Shown here: in pieces, positions 45,636 to 55,520 of the stretch
Numbering within the stretch: position 1 is the first letter of the stretch
Layout of the letters: every line of letters begins with the position of its first letter
NCBI RefSeq assembly: GCF_025231525.1
Contig: NZ_CP103057.1
Span: 558,001-622,000 of the forward strand
Reading direction: 5' to 3'
Length of the DNA stretch: 64,000 nucleotides
Origin: Sphingomonas endolithica
Lineage (GTDB): Bacteria > Pseudomonadota > Alphaproteobacteria > Sphingomonadales > Sphingomonadaceae
Made by a program: the position numbers and the translations under genes
Notes under the pieces: model-generated
What the model saw: only the letters and a program-made list of their open reading frames with translations
Databases searched by the model: none
Told to the model about the DNA's origin: nothing

Positions 45636-45654
45636 CCCCGGACTTGTTCCGGGG
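45636..45654. repeat. REP-like palindrome CCCCGGA-CTTGT-TCCGGGG
   Basis: Seven pairs close a five-base loop in the spacer after the FAD oxidoreductase gene. The surrounding words CGTCACCCCGGACTTG and CGGGGGTCCAC resemble the flanks of common alphaproteobacterial REP units. Confidence 0.55.
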
Positions 45655-45753
45655 GTCCACCAAGCGGCTTTCGACATGCACAGTGCGTGGAAGGTAGAGC
45701 GCGCGGCACCGTGGACCCTGGAAACATGACGCCGATCCCTTACGAGCATAGTT

Positions 45754-45850
45754 CGTCATCCCGACGCAGGCGGGGATCCATAAAGTCGAACGTCAGGACT
45801 CCAGCCGCGAAAGCAAGCCGGTATGGATCCCCGCCTGCGCGGGGATGACG
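45754..45850. repeat. Large imperfect inverted repeat (29-base arms), REPIN- or MITE-like
   Basis: The left arm at 45754-45782 starts CGTCATCCCGACGCAGGCGG and continues to ATCCATA. The right arm at 45822-45850 is its reverse complement apart from two adjacent positions. A 39-base spacer of ordinary sequence lies between. The rest of the 414-base gap (45586-45999) shows no gene. No transposase is near, so if mobile it would be non-autonomous. Confidence 0.75.
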
Positions 45851-45999
45851 TGGTACATGTCCAAGCGGTGCGATCACCGAACAAGTCCGGGCTAAGGCTC
45901 TTGGTTGATGCCCGAGACACGGTCCAGGCGCGACTTGGTTGACGAGAAGGACCCACCAACCTCAAGCCGCGCCGAGCGCCAGAACTTCTCGCCGGTTGT

Positions 46000-47220
46000 T
46001 TAGGCGCGAACGCCCATCGCCGTTTCGAGATTGAGGCGGACCTGCTCGAAGAACTGCTCGGTCGTCATCCACGGCTGTTCCGGGCCGATCAGCAATGCGA
46101 GATCCTTGGTCATGTGGCCGTTCTCGACCGTCTGCACGCAGACGCGCTCGAGCGTCTCGGCGAACTGCGTGACCTCGGGCGTGCCGTCGAACTTGCCGCG
46201 ATACTTGAGGCCGCCGGTCCAGGCGAAGATCGAGGCGATCGGGTTGGTCGAGGTCGCCTTGCCCTGCTCGTGCTGACGGAAGTGGCGCGTGACGGTGCCG
46301 TGGGCAGCTTCGGCCTCGACCGTCTTGCCGTCGGGCGTGAGCAGCACCGAGGTCATCAGGCCGAGCGAGCCGAAGCCCTGTGCGACCTGATCCGACTGCA
46401 CGTCGCCGTCGTAATTCTTGCACGCCCAGACGAACTCGCCGTGCCACTTGAGAGCCGAGGCGACCATGTCGTCGATCAGGCGATGCTCGTAGACGATGCC
46501 CGCTTCCTTGAACTTGTCCTTGAACTCAGCCTCGAACACCTCGGCGAACAGATCCTTGAAGCGGCCGTCATAGGCCTTGAGGATGGTGTTCTTGGTCGAC
46601 AGGTAGACCGGCCATTTGAGGTTCAGTCCGTAATGCATCGAGGCACGAGCGAAATCGCGGATCGAATCGTCGAGATTGTACATCGCCAGCGCGACGCCCG
46701 AGGTCGGGAACTGGAACACTTCCTGATCGATGACCTGACCGTCATCGCCGTCGAACACCAGGCGCAGCTTGCCGGGGCCGGGGACGAGGAAATCGGTCGC
46801 CTTGTACTGATCGCCAAAAGCGTGGCGGCCGACGACAATCGGGTGCGTCCAGCCCGGGATCAGGCGGGGGACGTTCTTGATCACGATCGGCTCGCGGAAG
46901 ATCGTGCCGCCCAGGATGTTGCGGATCGTGCCGTTGGGCGACTTCCACATCTTCTTGAGGCCGAATTCCTCGACGCGCTGCTCGTCCGGCGTGATCGTCG
47001 CGCACTTCACGCCGACGCCATATTTCTGGATCGCCTTGGCGCTGTCGACGGTAATCTTGTCGTCGGTGCCGTCGCGGCTCATCATGCCGAGGTCGTAATA
47101 TTCGAGATCGATATCGAGATAGGGGAGGATCAGGCGCTCGCGGATCCACTGCCAAATGATCCGCGTCATCTCGTCGCCGTCGATTTCCACGACCGGCGTC
47201 TTAACCTTGATCTTCGCCAT
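46000..47220 (-). CDS. icd: NADP-dependent isocitrate dehydrogenase
   Basis: This 406-residue enzyme oxidises isocitrate to 2-oxoglutarate in the citric acid cycle. It belongs to the eukaryote-like class II branch: [23 protein letters not shown] at the start, [19 protein letters not shown] (the substrate-binding serine and arginines), [24 protein letters not shown] and [16 protein letters not shown] for metal and NADP. The length is typical. The start is ATG 47220; the next plus-strand gene begins 166 bases away, divergently. Confidence 0.96.
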   Translation of the reverse strand: MAKIKVKTPVVEIDGDEMTRIIWQWIRERLILPYLDIDLEYYDLGMMSRDGTDDKITVDSAKAIQKYGVGVKCATITPDEQRVEEFGLKKMWKSPNGTIRNILGGTIFREPIVIKNVPRLIPGWTHPIVVGRHAFGDQYKATDFLVPGPGKLRLVFDGDDGQVIDQEVFQFPTSGVALAMYNLDDSIRDFARASMHYGLNLKWPVYLSTKNTILKAYDGRFKDLFAEVFEAEFKDKFKEAGIVYEHRLIDDMVASALKWHGEFVWACKNYDGDVQSDQVAQGFGSLGLMTSVLLTPDGKTVEAEAAHGTVTRHFRQHEQGKATSTNPIASIFAWTGGLKYRGKFDGTPEVTQFAETLERVCVQTVENGHMTKDLALLIGPEQPWMTTEQFFEQVRLNLETAMGVRA

Positions 47221-47385
47221 CGATGTTCTTTCCGTGAGGGGAGGTTTGGCCATGCGTCTAGGAGCAAGAGGCGCGCTGATCAACCTTGCCATGATGCGGC
47301 TTTCCGCATCGTCAGCGGACCTGCCTGTCGGCGGCGTTTGCCGATGGACGTTGTCAGTGCGCTCCCTCGTCGGTAGTACCGAGCA

Positions 47386-48117
47386 ATGGCATCACTCGAC
47401 AAGCCGCCGCTGGCGACGACCACCGTCAAATGGCGATTCCCCGACATGCACCCCGAGGGGCGCAAATACGTTCTCATCGCCCTTGCAATAACGTTGCTGT
47501 GCACCTGGCTGATCTCGGACGTCCTGTTCTGGCCGTTGCTGGGGGTTACCGCCTGGGTGGTGACGTTCTTCCGCGATCCGATACGCACGACCCCGCAGGG
47601 CAGCGACCTGATCGTCGCGCCTGCGGACGGGCTTATCACGATGATCGAGCGCGTTGCTATTCCGCGCGAACTGGCCGGTGAGAACGGGCTGGGCGATGCG
47701 CCGCTGGTGCGCGTGTCGATTTTCATGAGCGTGTTCGACGTTCACATCAATCGTACGCCGATCGCGGGCACCATCAGGCAGGTGGTGTATATCTCGGGCA
47801 AGTTCCTCAACGCCGATCTCGACAAGGCGAGCGAGGAGAATGAGCGCCAGCATATCGTGGTCGAGGGCAAGGATGGCCGCCGCGTGGGCTTTACGCAGAT
47901 TGCGGGGCTGGTCGCTCGCCGCATCCTGGGCTTCGTGAAGCCCGGAGACATGGTGGCGACGGGGCAGCGGGTCGGGCTGATCCGGTTCGGCAGCCGTGTC
48001 GATGTGTTCCTGCCCGACGACGTTGCCTGCCAGGTCTGCCTTGGCCAGCGCAGCATCGCCGGAGAGACCGTGCTTGGCCGCATCGGCGGCGTGTCGCCGA
48101 CCGGCATCGCGCAGTGA
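47386..48117 (+). CDS. psd: Phosphatidylserine decarboxylase (short type)
   Basis: This 243-residue proenzyme has two N-terminal hydrophobic segments. [10 protein letters not shown] precedes the catalytic core with VAPADGLI and [12 protein letters not shown]. The self-cleavage site is Gly202-Ser203 in RFGSRVD, whose serine becomes the pyruvoyl group. It converts phosphatidylserine to phosphatidylethanolamine. The gene is followed eight bases later by pssA, forming a two-step operon. Confidence 0.93.
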   Translation: MASLDKPPLATTTVKWRFPDMHPEGRKYVLIALAITLLCTWLISDVLFWPLLGVTAWVVTFFRDPIRTTPQGSDLIVAPADGLITMIERVAIPRELAGENGLGDAPLVRVSIFMSVFDVHINRTPIAGTIRQVVYISGKFLNADLDKASEENERQHIVVEGKDGRRVGFTQIAGLVARRILGFVKPGDMVATGQRVGLIRFGSRVDVFLPDDVACQVCLGQRSIAGETVLGRIGGVSPTGIAQ

Positions 48118-48124
48118 TACAGGC

Positions 48125-48931
48125 ATGAGGCGTCCGCTCCCCCGGGTTCGGCGCGGGCTGCCGTTGCGCGCCGTCGCCCCCAACGCCGTGACGGCGATGG
48201 CTCTGTGCTTCGGCCTGACCGGCATCCGGTTTGCCATCTCCGGCGAGTTCGAAGTGGCCGTGACGATGATCATGGTTGCGGGCGTGCTCGATGGCCTGGA
48301 CGGGCGGATCGCACGCATGTTGCATGGCGAGAGCCGCTTTGGTGCCGAGCTTGATTCGCTGGCGGACGCGATATCGTTCGGCGTGTCGCCGGCGTTGATC
48401 GTCTATCTATGGTCGCTGAAGGACCTGCCGCGGGTCGGCTGGCTATGCGCGTTGATATTGGCGGTATTCTGCGCGCTGCGCCTGGCGCGCTTCAATGCGC
48501 AGATCGACGTGTCGGAGCAGCCGCATAAGTCGGCTGGTTTCCTGACCGGCGTACCGGCGCCCGCCGGCGCGGCATTGGCGATGCTGCCGCTGTTCTTCTG
48601 GGTCTGGACGGGCGAGACGATCTTCCGCTCGCCCTATCTGGTCGCACCTTGGGTGGCGCTGATCGCCACGTTGATGGTGTCGAGCGTCGCGACCTATTCA
48701 TGGGGATCGATGAAGCTGCGCAACAACATCCGGTTCGAGGCACTGGCCGTGGCCGTGCTGATCTTCGCCGCGCTGGTTTCGGCGCCGTGGCATACCGTCT
48801 GCGCGCTGTGCGTGGCTTATATTGTCTCGATCCCGTTCAGCATTGCGGGATATGCCCGCATCAAGCGGCTGCGCGCCGTGTCACAGGGTGGGCAATCTGC
48901 CGCACCCGCGGCTGGGCACGCCGGTCCCTAA
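48125..48931 (+). CDS. pssA: CDP-diacylglycerol-serine O-phosphatidyltransferase
   Basis: This 268-residue membrane enzyme has the CDP-alcohol phosphotransferase signature D-G-x2-D-G-R-x-A-R...G-x3-D-x3-D at 56-81 (DGLDGRIAR, GAELDSLAD). About seven to eight hydrophobic helices are visible. It makes phosphatidylserine from CDP-diacylglycerol and serine, feeding psd just upstream. The start ATG 48125 gives a basic N-terminus; a GTG earlier cannot be excluded. The 3' end overlaps the small convergent gene below by 71 bases. Confidence 0.93.
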   Translation: MRRPLPRVRRGLPLRAVAPNAVTAMALCFGLTGIRFAISGEFEVAVTMIMVAGVLDGLDGRIARMLHGESRFGAELDSLADAISFGVSPALIVYLWSLKDLPRVGWLCALILAVFCALRLARFNAQIDVSEQPHKSAGFLTGVPAPAGAALAMLPLFFWVWTGETIFRSPYLVAPWVALIATLMVSSVATYSWGSMKLRNNIRFEALAVAVLIFAALVSAPWHTVCALCVAYIVSIPFSIAGYARIKRLRAVSQGGQSAAPAAGHAGP

Positions 48932-49079
48932 GCACGAGGTTCGGCATCGGCACGACATCGTGACCATTGCTGAGCAGCGCCACGATCCGCGGCATCGCCG
49001 GAACAAGCGTGTAGAACATCGCGGCAAGTGACGTCGTCAACGTCACCGCGAAGAGGAGAAATGCTACAACCGTCATCAT
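48861..49079 (-). CDS. Small single-TM membrane protein
   Basis: This 72-residue protein has one strong N-terminal helix (TVVAFLLFAVTLTTSLAAMFYTL), an amphipathic PRIVALLSNG stretch and a basic C-terminus (RDRRAQPRVRQ). The paired ATGs at 49079 and 49076 follow GGGAG by about eight bases, a good ribosome site. It overlaps the 3' end of pssA antisense. An SOS-like GTTC-N7-GTTC box lies 92 bases upstream. The function is unknown; it may be a regulated small membrane protein. Confidence 0.55.
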   Translation of the reverse strand: MMTVVAFLLFAVTLTTSLAAMFYTLVPAMPRIVALLSNGHDVVPMPNLVLRDRRAQPRVRQIAHPVTRRAAA

Positions 49080-49170
49080 TGCCCAACTCCCTGATTAGTG
49101 GGCCAAAAGTACGGAACGAGAAACACGGTTAATCGTGCTAAGTTCCATGATCCACTTACAGCCTCCTTAT

Positions 49171-49185
49171 GTTCCATCTATGTTC
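49171..49185. promoter_or_regulatory. Possible second LexA box in the pssA-rpsB intergenic region
   Basis: GTTC-CATCTAT-GTTC matches the GTTC-N7-GTTC site seen at recA. It lies within a direct repeat of TATGTTCCA (49168-49176 and 49179-49187, 11 bases apart), with a third GTTCCA at 49142. About two chance matches are expected for eight fixed bases over both strands of 64 kb, so the site is a candidate only. It could serve the small minus-strand gene or rpsB. Confidence 0.4.
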
Positions 49186-49328
49186 CAACTGTCAACGCTT
49201 GATTTGCGCTTTGTTCTCGGATAGAGGCGCCAGCTTCACACCGCATGGGAAGCATACATAGCCGGTGTCCGGGGCTTTGCCCGCTGGATCACTCGCTTCC
49301 CAGAGGCTCAACCGGAAAGGAATTATCT

Positions 49329-50213
49329 ATGGCGGCACCAGTCGTCTCCATGCAGGCGTTGCTCGAAACGGGCGCGCATTTCGGACACCAGACGCATCGC
49401 TGGAACCCGAAGATGAAGCCCTACATCTTTGGCGACCGCAACGGCGTCCACATCCTCGATCTCTCGCAGACCGTACCGCTGTTCGCGCGCGCGCTCGAAT
49501 TCGTCGCTGCCTCGACCGCTGCTGGCGGCAAGGTGCTGTTCGTCGGCACCAAGCGCCAGGCACAGGATCCGGTCGCAGAAGCCGCGCGGCGTTCGGGTCA
49601 GCATTTCGTCAACCATCGCTGGTTGGGCGGTATGCTCACCAACTGGAAGACGATCTCGGGTTCAATCAAGCGCCTCAAGACGCTGGAAGAGCAGCTGTCG
49701 GGCGACACGCACGGCCTGACCAAGAAGGAAGTGCTGCAGCTCACGCGCGAGCGCGACAAGCTGGAATTGTCGCTGGGCGGCATCCGCGACATGGGCGGCA
49801 TTCCGGACGTGATGTTCGTGATCGACGCCAACAAGGAAGAGCTGGCGATCAAGGAAGCCAACACGCTGGGCATCCCCGTCGTCGCGATCCTCGATTCGAA
49901 CGTCTCGCCGGATGGCATCGCGTTCCCGGTACCGGCCAACGATGACGCCAGCCGCGCCATCCGCCTGTATTGCGAAGCGATCGCCATTGCCGCGACGCGC
50001 GGTGGCCAGGAGCAGCAGGCACGTCACGTCGATGTCGGTTCGCTCGATCAGCCGCCGGTCGAAGAGGCGCTGACCCCGATCGAGGCATCGCCGTCGGTCG
50101 CTGCCGACACATCGGTGACGGAAGCTGATTTTGCCGCTGCCGATCCGGAGACGCCGGCGGCATCGACGGAGCCGGAAACGGCAGCCGAAGGCGAGCGCCA
50201 GATCGACGCATAA
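49329..50213 (+). CDS. rpsB: 30S ribosomal protein S2
   Basis: This 294-residue protein has the S2 core ([62 protein letters not shown]). A C-terminal extension of about 55 residues is rich in Ala, Glu, Ser and Thr, common in alphaproteobacteria. AAAGGAA precedes the ATG at 49329. S2 assembles late on the 30S subunit. tsf follows after a 102-base spacer. Confidence 0.97.
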   Translation: MAAPVVSMQALLETGAHFGHQTHRWNPKMKPYIFGDRNGVHILDLSQTVPLFARALEFVAASTAAGGKVLFVGTKRQAQDPVAEAARRSGQHFVNHRWLGGMLTNWKTISGSIKRLKTLEEQLSGDTHGLTKKEVLQLTRERDKLELSLGGIRDMGGIPDVMFVIDANKEELAIKEANTLGIPVVAILDSNVSPDGIAFPVPANDDASRAIRLYCEAIAIAATRGGQEQQARHVDVGSLDQPPVEEALTPIEASPSVAADTSVTEADFAAADPETPAASTEPETAAEGERQIDA

Positions 50214-50248
50214 GCGTCACCCTGCTGTTGTAGTGGGGCTGAGTTAAC

Positions 50249-50280
50249 GGGCGGGGTAGGGCAATAGTCTTTCCCCGCCC
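50249..50280 (+). promoter_or_regulatory. Hairpin in the rpsB-tsf spacer
   Basis: GGGCGGGG pairs with CCCCGCCC around a 16-base loop. It lies 35 bases before the tsf start and could be a partial terminator or processing site that sets the S2/EF-Ts ratio; that role is inferred. Confidence 0.5.
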
Positions 50281-50315
50281 GCATACCATTTGCAGACTGA
50301 AGAAGGATTAGAGAC

Positions 50316-51248
50316 ATGGCCGAGATCACGGCAGCTGCGGTGAAAGACCTGCGCGAGAAGAGCGGCGCGGGCATGATGGATTGCAAGAAGGCACTCACCG
50401 AATCGGGCGGCGACATGACCGCCGCGATCGATTGGCTGCGCGCCAAGGGTTTGGCATCGGCCGCCAAGAAATCTAGCCGCACGGCAGCTGAAGGCCTGGT
50501 CGGCGTCGCCGTCGCGGGCACCAAGGGTGCGGCAGTCGAGGTCAATTCCGAGACCGACTTCGTCGCCAAGAACGAACAGTTCCAGACGTTCGTGCGCGAC
50601 GTGACCGCGATCGCGCTCGATCAGGGCGACTCGATCGACACGATCAAGGCGGCTGAGCTTGGCGGCAAGACCGTCGAGGAAGTGCTGACCAACAACATCG
50701 CCACGATCGGTGAGAACCAGGCGATCCGTCGTGCCAAGCGGCTCGAAGTCAGCGCCGGCGTCGTTGTGCCGTATGTCCACAATGCGGCGGCTCCGGGCCT
50801 CGGCAAGATCGGCGTGCTGGTTGCGCTGGAGAGCGAAGCCGATGCCGAGACGCTGAACGCATTAGGCAAGCAGATCGCAATGCACATCGCGGCCGCTTTC
50901 CCACTGGCGCTGAACGAAGAGGATCTCGACCAGGAGATCATCGACCGCGAGCGTGCGATCGCGACCGAAAAGGCAGCCGAGAGTGGCAAGCCGGCCGACA
51001 TCGTCGCCAAGATGGTCGAGGGCTCGATCGCCAAGTACCGCAAGGAAAATGCACTGGTCAGCCAGTTGCTGGTGATGGACGGCAAGACCAAGATCAGCGA
51101 CGTCGTGGCAAATGCCGCCAAGACTGCCGGCAAGCCGATCAAGCTGACCGACTATGTCCGCTTCCAGCTCGGCGAAGGCATTGAGAAGGAAACGAGCGAC
51201 TTCGCCGCCGAAGTCGCCGCGGCGTCCGGGGTCAAGCAGCCGGTCTGA
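50316..51248 (+). CDS. tsf: Translation elongation factor Ts
   Basis: This 310-residue nucleotide exchange factor for EF-Tu has an N-terminal UBA-like domain ([19 protein letters not shown] with the [11 protein letters not shown] core motif later). Two core subdomains and a C-terminal coiled part ending in [10 protein letters not shown] follow. AAGGA precedes the ATG. It is cotranscribed with rpsB and closed by a strong terminator. Confidence 0.97.
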   Translation: MAEITAAAVKDLREKSGAGMMDCKKALTESGGDMTAAIDWLRAKGLASAAKKSSRTAAEGLVGVAVAGTKGAAVEVNSETDFVAKNEQFQTFVRDVTAIALDQGDSIDTIKAAELGGKTVEEVLTNNIATIGENQAIRRAKRLEVSAGVVVPYVHNAAAPGLGKIGVLVALESEADAETLNALGKQIAMHIAAAFPLALNEEDLDQEIIDRERAIATEKAAESGKPADIVAKMVEGSIAKYRKENALVSQLLVMDGKTKISDVVANAAKTAGKPIKLTDYVRFQLGEGIEKETSDFAAEVAAASGVKQPV

Positions 51249-51272
51249 GGCTGGTTCTCCGATAAAGCTTCG

Positions 51273-51304
51273 AAAGGGCCGTGCCGCAAGGCGCGGCCCT
51301 TTTT
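51273..51304 (+). terminator. Intrinsic terminator of rpsB-tsf
   Basis: AAAGGGCCGTGCC pairs with GGCGCGGCCCTTT (13 pairs, one wobble) around a GCAA tetraloop, directly followed by TTTTT counting the stem's last Ts. It is the clearest intrinsic terminator in the window and also sits at the end of the convergent SulP gene. Confidence 0.93.
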
Positions 51305-51309
51305 CGTAG

Positions 51310-52788
51310 TCAGTCCGCGACGCGAACCTGCGGCGCATGCCGATGGATCAAGATGGCGCTTGCCTCGTTGAGGCCGACCAGTTCGACGACCATGCCATGG
51401 CGGCGCATCTTGGTAACGACGTCCTCTAGCGCGCCAGTCGCCGTTACATCCCACAAATGCGCTGCGGTAAGGTCGATCCGTGCCGCGCCTGCTGTGTCGC
51501 GCAGGTCGAAGCGATCGGCGAAGATGTCGGCGCTGGCGAAGAATATCTGCCCGGTTACGGTATAGATCCGCGTGTCGGTCGCGGCGTCGTAGCGGGTCGC
51601 CACGTGCATCAAGCGGGTGACCTTGTAGGCGAAGAAGACGCCGCTCAGCACTACGCCAACCCCGACGCCGGCGGACAGATCATGCGTCGCCACGGTCACT
51701 GCGACGGTCGCGAGCATCACGATGCCCGAGACCTTTGGATGCCGAGCCAGATCGCGGAGCGACCCCCAGGAGAAGGTGCTGATCGACACCATGATCATGA
51801 TCGCCACGAGCGCGGCGACCGGCACCTGTGCGACCCAGTGGCGCAAGGGCACCATGACGACGAGGAGGAACACACCCGCGACCACGGTCGACAGCCGGCC
51901 GCGTCCGCCATAGCGCACGTTGCCGACCGTTTGCCCGATCATGCCGCAGCCGGCGATGCCGCCGAACAGGCCCGCCGCAACGTTGGCAAGGCCGAGACCG
52001 GTGCACTCGCGCGCCTTGGAACTGCTGCTTTCGGTCAGGTCGTCGACGACGCTGGCGGTCATCATCGATTCGAGCAGGCCGACCGCTGCCATGGCGAAGG
52101 CGTAAGGCGCGACGATGCGCAGCGTTTTCCAATCAAACGGCACGGCGGGGAGGCCGAATTTGGGCAACGCGTCGGGCAGGCGGCCGAGATCTGCAACGGT
52201 ATGGATCGGCATCGGAAAGGCGATCGATATCGCCGTGAGGACGACGATGCAGATGAGCGGCGAGGGGATCGCCTTTGTCAGGCGCGGCACGAGGTAGATG
52301 ATGGCAAGACCGCCGGCGATCATCGCATAGCTATGCCAGGAGACGCCGAGCATCTGCGGCACCTGCGCCGAAAAGATCAGGATGGCGAGCGCGTTGACGA
52401 AGCCGGTGCGCACCGAGCGCGAGACGAAGCGCAGCAGGACGTCTAGCTTGACCAGCCCGAAGACGATCTGGAACATGCCGGCAAGCAAGGTGGCGGCGAG
52501 CAGGTAGCCAAGACCATGGCTGTGAACCAGGGCGGCGGCTACGAGTGCGACGGATCCCGCTGCGCCCGAAATCACTGCGGGCCGGCCGCCAGCGAAGGCG
52601 AGCACGATGCCGATCACGAAGGAGGCGAACAGGCCCACCTCGGGATCTATGCCCGCGACGAACGAGAAGGCGATGACTTCGGGGATCAGCGCGAAGGTGG
52701 CGACCATGCCAGCCAGAACGTCGCGCCGCGCCGCCGCGACGCCGGTGAACCATTCGGCGCTATACCGAGCGAGGGGGGTCATGTTCAT
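51310..52788 (-). CDS. SulP-family anion transporter with STAS domain
   Basis: This protein of about 492 residues has roughly 12-14 membrane segments, including the family motif GLFASFVIGIVLAFAGGRPAVISGAAGS near the N-terminus. A cytosolic STAS domain begins near residue 400 (IYTVTGQIFFASADIFADRF, LDLTAAHLWD-like core). It may carry sulfate, bicarbonate or another anion. Candidate starts are ATG 52788 or 52782; a longer start at 52849 is less likely. It sits in opposite orientation inside the usual rpsB-tsf-pyrH-frr gene order. Confidence 0.86.
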   Translation of the reverse strand: MNMTPLARYSAEWFTGVAAARRDVLAGMVATFALIPEVIAFSFVAGIDPEVGLFASFVIGIVLAFAGGRPAVISGAAGSVALVAAALVHSHGLGYLLAATLLAGMFQIVFGLVKLDVLLRFVSRSVRTGFVNALAILIFSAQVPQMLGVSWHSYAMIAGGLAIIYLVPRLTKAIPSPLICIVVLTAISIAFPMPIHTVADLGRLPDALPKFGLPAVPFDWKTLRIVAPYAFAMAAVGLLESMMTASVVDDLTESSSSKARECTGLGLANVAAGLFGGIAGCGMIGQTVGNVRYGGRGRLSTVVAGVFLLVVMVPLRHWVAQVPVAALVAIMIMVSISTFSWGSLRDLARHPKVSGIVMLATVAVTVATHDLSAGVGVGVVLSGVFFAYKVTRLMHVATRYDAATDTRIYTVTGQIFFASADIFADRFDLRDTAGAARIDLTAAHLWDVTATGALEDVVTKMRRHGMVVELVGLNEASAILIHRHAPQVRVAD

Positions 52789-53074
52789 CAAATGAGTGTC
52801 CGCGAAAATCGCTACGGTGGCAGCCGGGAACGGCGTGAGCTCTGCCATGCGAGATGCGTTGTCCGGCGGATCGGCGGCCGGAATAGCCACCCGGGGTTGC
52901 ACCGGGTCCAAGCGAATGCGCCGCTGTAGGAGCTGGAGGATCATCGCGCAACAGCCGACCAGCGGTCGGACCAGGCCCGAGAAGCCGCGGATCGCTGTGA
53001 TCTCATATGGCGGATCCCAGAGGTCGCCAGTTCGATCCGCGAGGCAGTATACCGAACGTCATCGGAGCCAAGCC

Positions 53075-53323
53075 ATGACGATTCTGCGGTCGAGCGATTG
53101 CTACATGATCGATGTATTCGAGCTGGGCGGTCAGTATTACATGACTGTCACTACCGGCGGCGTCGGGCAATATGACGTCACGATCGCGCTGACCAAAGCC
53201 GAGACAGACAGTTTTGCTGAGGACGAGAACAAGGCGATCGCCTTCTCGATCGACGTGGTGACCAGAACCTGGGCTTACGAGGATCGGCTGGTCCGGCCGT
53301 CATCGATCCGGTCTAATTTTTGA
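53075..53323 (+). CDS. Small hypothetical protein
   Basis: This 82-residue acidic protein has no signal and no membrane segment. Its alternating beta pattern (MIDVFELGGQYYMTVTTGGVGQYDVTIALT) suggests a small sheet domain. CGGAG lies about seven bases before the ATG. It lies between the SulP gene and pyrH on the plus strand. I do not recognise the family. Confidence 0.5.
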   Translation: MTILRSSDCYMIDVFELGGQYYMTVTTGGVGQYDVTIALTKAETDSFAEDENKAIAFSIDVVTRTWAYEDRLVRPSSIRSNF

Positions 53324-53481
53324 GATGGAGCGCGCGTTCGCCCCATGTGACACTCCGGGTCGCGTGCGTTCCACACCGCATCATGCGCCGGGCAGGATGC
53401 TGACCCTGCCGTCGCCCCTTCCAATTCCGCGCCTGCGTCAGTAAGGTCCGCGCCATCCCACTCGCAGCATATTGGACCCCC

Positions 53482-54204
53482 GTGACGTTACGCCCGTACA
53501 AACGCATCTTGCTCAAATTATCGGGCGAAGTCCTCATGGGCGAGAACGGCCTCGCGATCGATCCTGCCGTTACCGCGCGCGTTGCCGGCGAGATTGCCGA
53601 CGTGAAGGCGCAGGGCTATGAATTGTGCATCGTCGTCGGTGGCGGCAACATCTTCCGTGGGCTGGCCGCCGCCGCCAAGGGGTTCGAGCGGGCGACCGCC
53701 GACCATATGGGCATGCTGGCGACGGTGATGAACGCGCTGGCGGTGCAAAATGCGCTGGAGCAGATCGGCGTATCGACTCGCGTTCAATCCGCGATCTCGA
53801 TGGACAAGGTGTGCGAGCCGGTGATCCGTCGCCGTGCCGAGCGGCATCTCGAAAAAGGCCGTGTGGTGATCTTCGCGGCCGGCGTCGGCGAGCCGTATTT
53901 CACCACCGATAGCGGTGCTGCATTGCGCGCTGCGGAGATGAAGTGCGATGCCTTGTTCAAGGGCACCTCGGTCGATGGCGTGTATGATGCCGATCCCAAG
54001 CTGGTGCCGGGGGCAACGCGCTATAAGACGGTCAGCTACGATACCGTGCTGGCCAAGAACCTCAAGGTGATGGACGCCAGCGCCATTGCCCTATGCCGTG
54101 ACAACAATATTCCGATCGTCGTGTTCAACATCCGCGAGCATGGCAATTTCTCTGCCGTGCTGGCAGGTGACGGCATATCGACGACCGTACAGAAAGAAGG
54201 GTGA
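53482..54204 (+). CDS. pyrH: UMP kinase
   Basis: This 240-residue amino-acid-kinase-fold enzyme phosphorylates UMP with [20 protein letters not shown] binds phosphate. [24 protein letters not shown] and [13 protein letters not shown] are the nucleotide-binding motifs. The start is GTG 53482. It begins the tightly packed pyrH-frr-uppS-cdsA-dxr-rseP series, with frr three bases after its stop. Confidence 0.96.
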   Translation: MTLRPYKRILLKLSGEVLMGENGLAIDPAVTARVAGEIADVKAQGYELCIVVGGGNIFRGLAAAAKGFERATADHMGMLATVMNALAVQNALEQIGVSTRVQSAISMDKVCEPVIRRRAERHLEKGRVVIFAAGVGEPYFTTDSGAALRAAEMKCDALFKGTSVDGVYDADPKLVPGATRYKTVSYDTVLAKNLKVMDASAIALCRDNNIPIVVFNIREHGNFSAVLAGDGISTTVQKEG

Positions 54205-54207
54205 CTT

Positions 54208-54765
54208 ATGGCCGCTTATGACAAGGCCGATCTCGAACGCCGCATGGCGGGTAGCGTCGAGGCGTTGAAGGGTGATCTGTCGGGCCTACGCACAGGGCGC
54301 GCCTCCACCTCGCTGCTCGATCCAGTGACGGTCGAGGTTTATGGCGCGCAGATGCCGCTGAACCAGGTGGCGACGGTTTCGGTCCCCGAGCCGCGCATGA
54401 TCTCGGTACAGGTATGGGACAAGGCCAATGTCGGCCCGTGCGACAAGGCGATCCGGTCGGCAGGGCTCGGGCTCAACCCGATCGTCGATGGCACCACGCT
54501 GCGCCTGCCGATCCCCGATCTGACCGAGGAGCGCCGCAAGGAACTCGCCAAGCTTGCGGGCAAGTATGCCGAGGATGCGCGGATCGCCGCGCGCAACGTG
54601 CGCCGCGACGGCATGGATTCGCTTAAGGCCGACGAAAAGAAGGGTCTGTTTGGCGAGGACGATCGCAAGAAGCTCGAAACCGAAGTCCAGAAGCTGACCG
54701 ACAAGACGATCGCCGACATCGATGCGGCCGCAAGTGCCAAAGAAAAGGAAATCCTGGGCAAGTGA
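54208..54765 (+). CDS. frr: Ribosome recycling factor
   Basis: This 185-residue protein has the three-helix bundle pattern of RRF, with [50 protein letters not shown] and KKLTDK-like helices. It splits the post-termination ribosome with EF-G. The stop is overlapped by the GTG start of uppS. Confidence 0.97.
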   Translation: MAAYDKADLERRMAGSVEALKGDLSGLRTGRASTSLLDPVTVEVYGAQMPLNQVATVSVPEPRMISVQVWDKANVGPCDKAIRSAGLGLNPIVDGTTLRLPIPDLTEERRKELAKLAGKYAEDARIAARNVRRDGMDSLKADEKKGLFGEDDRKKLETEVQKLTDKTIADIDAAASAKEKEILGK

Positions 54766-55520
54766 GTTCGGCTCCTGCCATGGCGCCGGAGACCGCAGGC
54801 GGTGACCCCGGCACTGGCGGGGCCGCCTTGCCGCGCCACGTTGCGATCATCATGGACGGCAATGGGCGCTGGGCGAAGAAGCGTTTCCTGCCGCGGTTTG
54901 CCGGTCACAAGGCCGGCGTCGAGGCGGTCCGCACCGTCACGCGCGCGGCGCGGGCGATGGGGATTGAGGCGCTGACGCTGTATGCCTTCTCCTCGGAGAA
55001 TTGGCGTCGACCGGAGGAGGAAGTCAGCGACCTGATGGGGCTGCTGCGCGTGTTCATCCGCAGCGATATCGAGGAGCTCGTTCGCGAAAACGTGCGGCTG
55101 CGCGTGATCGGTGAGTATCGTCGCTTCTCGGCCGATCTCGTCAAAATGGTCGACGATGCGATTGCGCGGACGGCGGCCAATACCGGCCCGATCCTGGTCA
55201 TTGCGCTGAACTACGGCGCCCAGGCGGAGATCGCCGCGGCGGCGCGTTCGCTTGCCCGGCGGGCCGTGGCAAACCAATTATCGGTCGAGGCGATCGACGA
55301 AGCGGCGATCGAGCGCGAGCTCGATACGCGCGATCTGCCACCCCTCGACCTGCTGATCCGCACCTCGGGCGAGGTGCGGCTGTCGAACTTCCTGCTGTGG
55401 CAGGCGGCTTATGCCGAATTGCTGTTCGTCGATACGCTGTGGCCCGACTTTGACGGCGCGGCGTTGGCGGCGGCCGTAGCGACGTTCGGGCAACGCCAGC
55501 GGCGCTATGGCGGCCTGTGA
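54762..55520 (+). CDS. uppS: Undecaprenyl diphosphate synthase
   Basis: This 252-residue cis-prenyltransferase makes the C55 lipid carrier for peptidoglycan. The catalytic Asp32 is in [27 protein letters not shown] and [26 protein letters not shown] (Arg and Glu for diphosphate and Mg) are conserved. The start is GTG 54762, overlapping the frr stop (GTGA). The first 22 residues are a low-complexity extension. Confidence 0.95.
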   Translation: MSSAPAMAPETAGGDPGTGGAALPRHVAIIMDGNGRWAKKRFLPRFAGHKAGVEAVRTVTRAARAMGIEALTLYAFSSENWRRPEEEVSDLMGLLRVFIRSDIEELVRENVRLRVIGEYRRFSADLVKMVDDAIARTAANTGPILVIALNYGAQAEIAAAARSLARRAVANQLSVEAIDEAAIERELDTRDLPPLDLLIRTSGEVRLSNFLLWQAAYAELLFVDTLWPDFDGAALAAAVATFGQRQRRYGGL

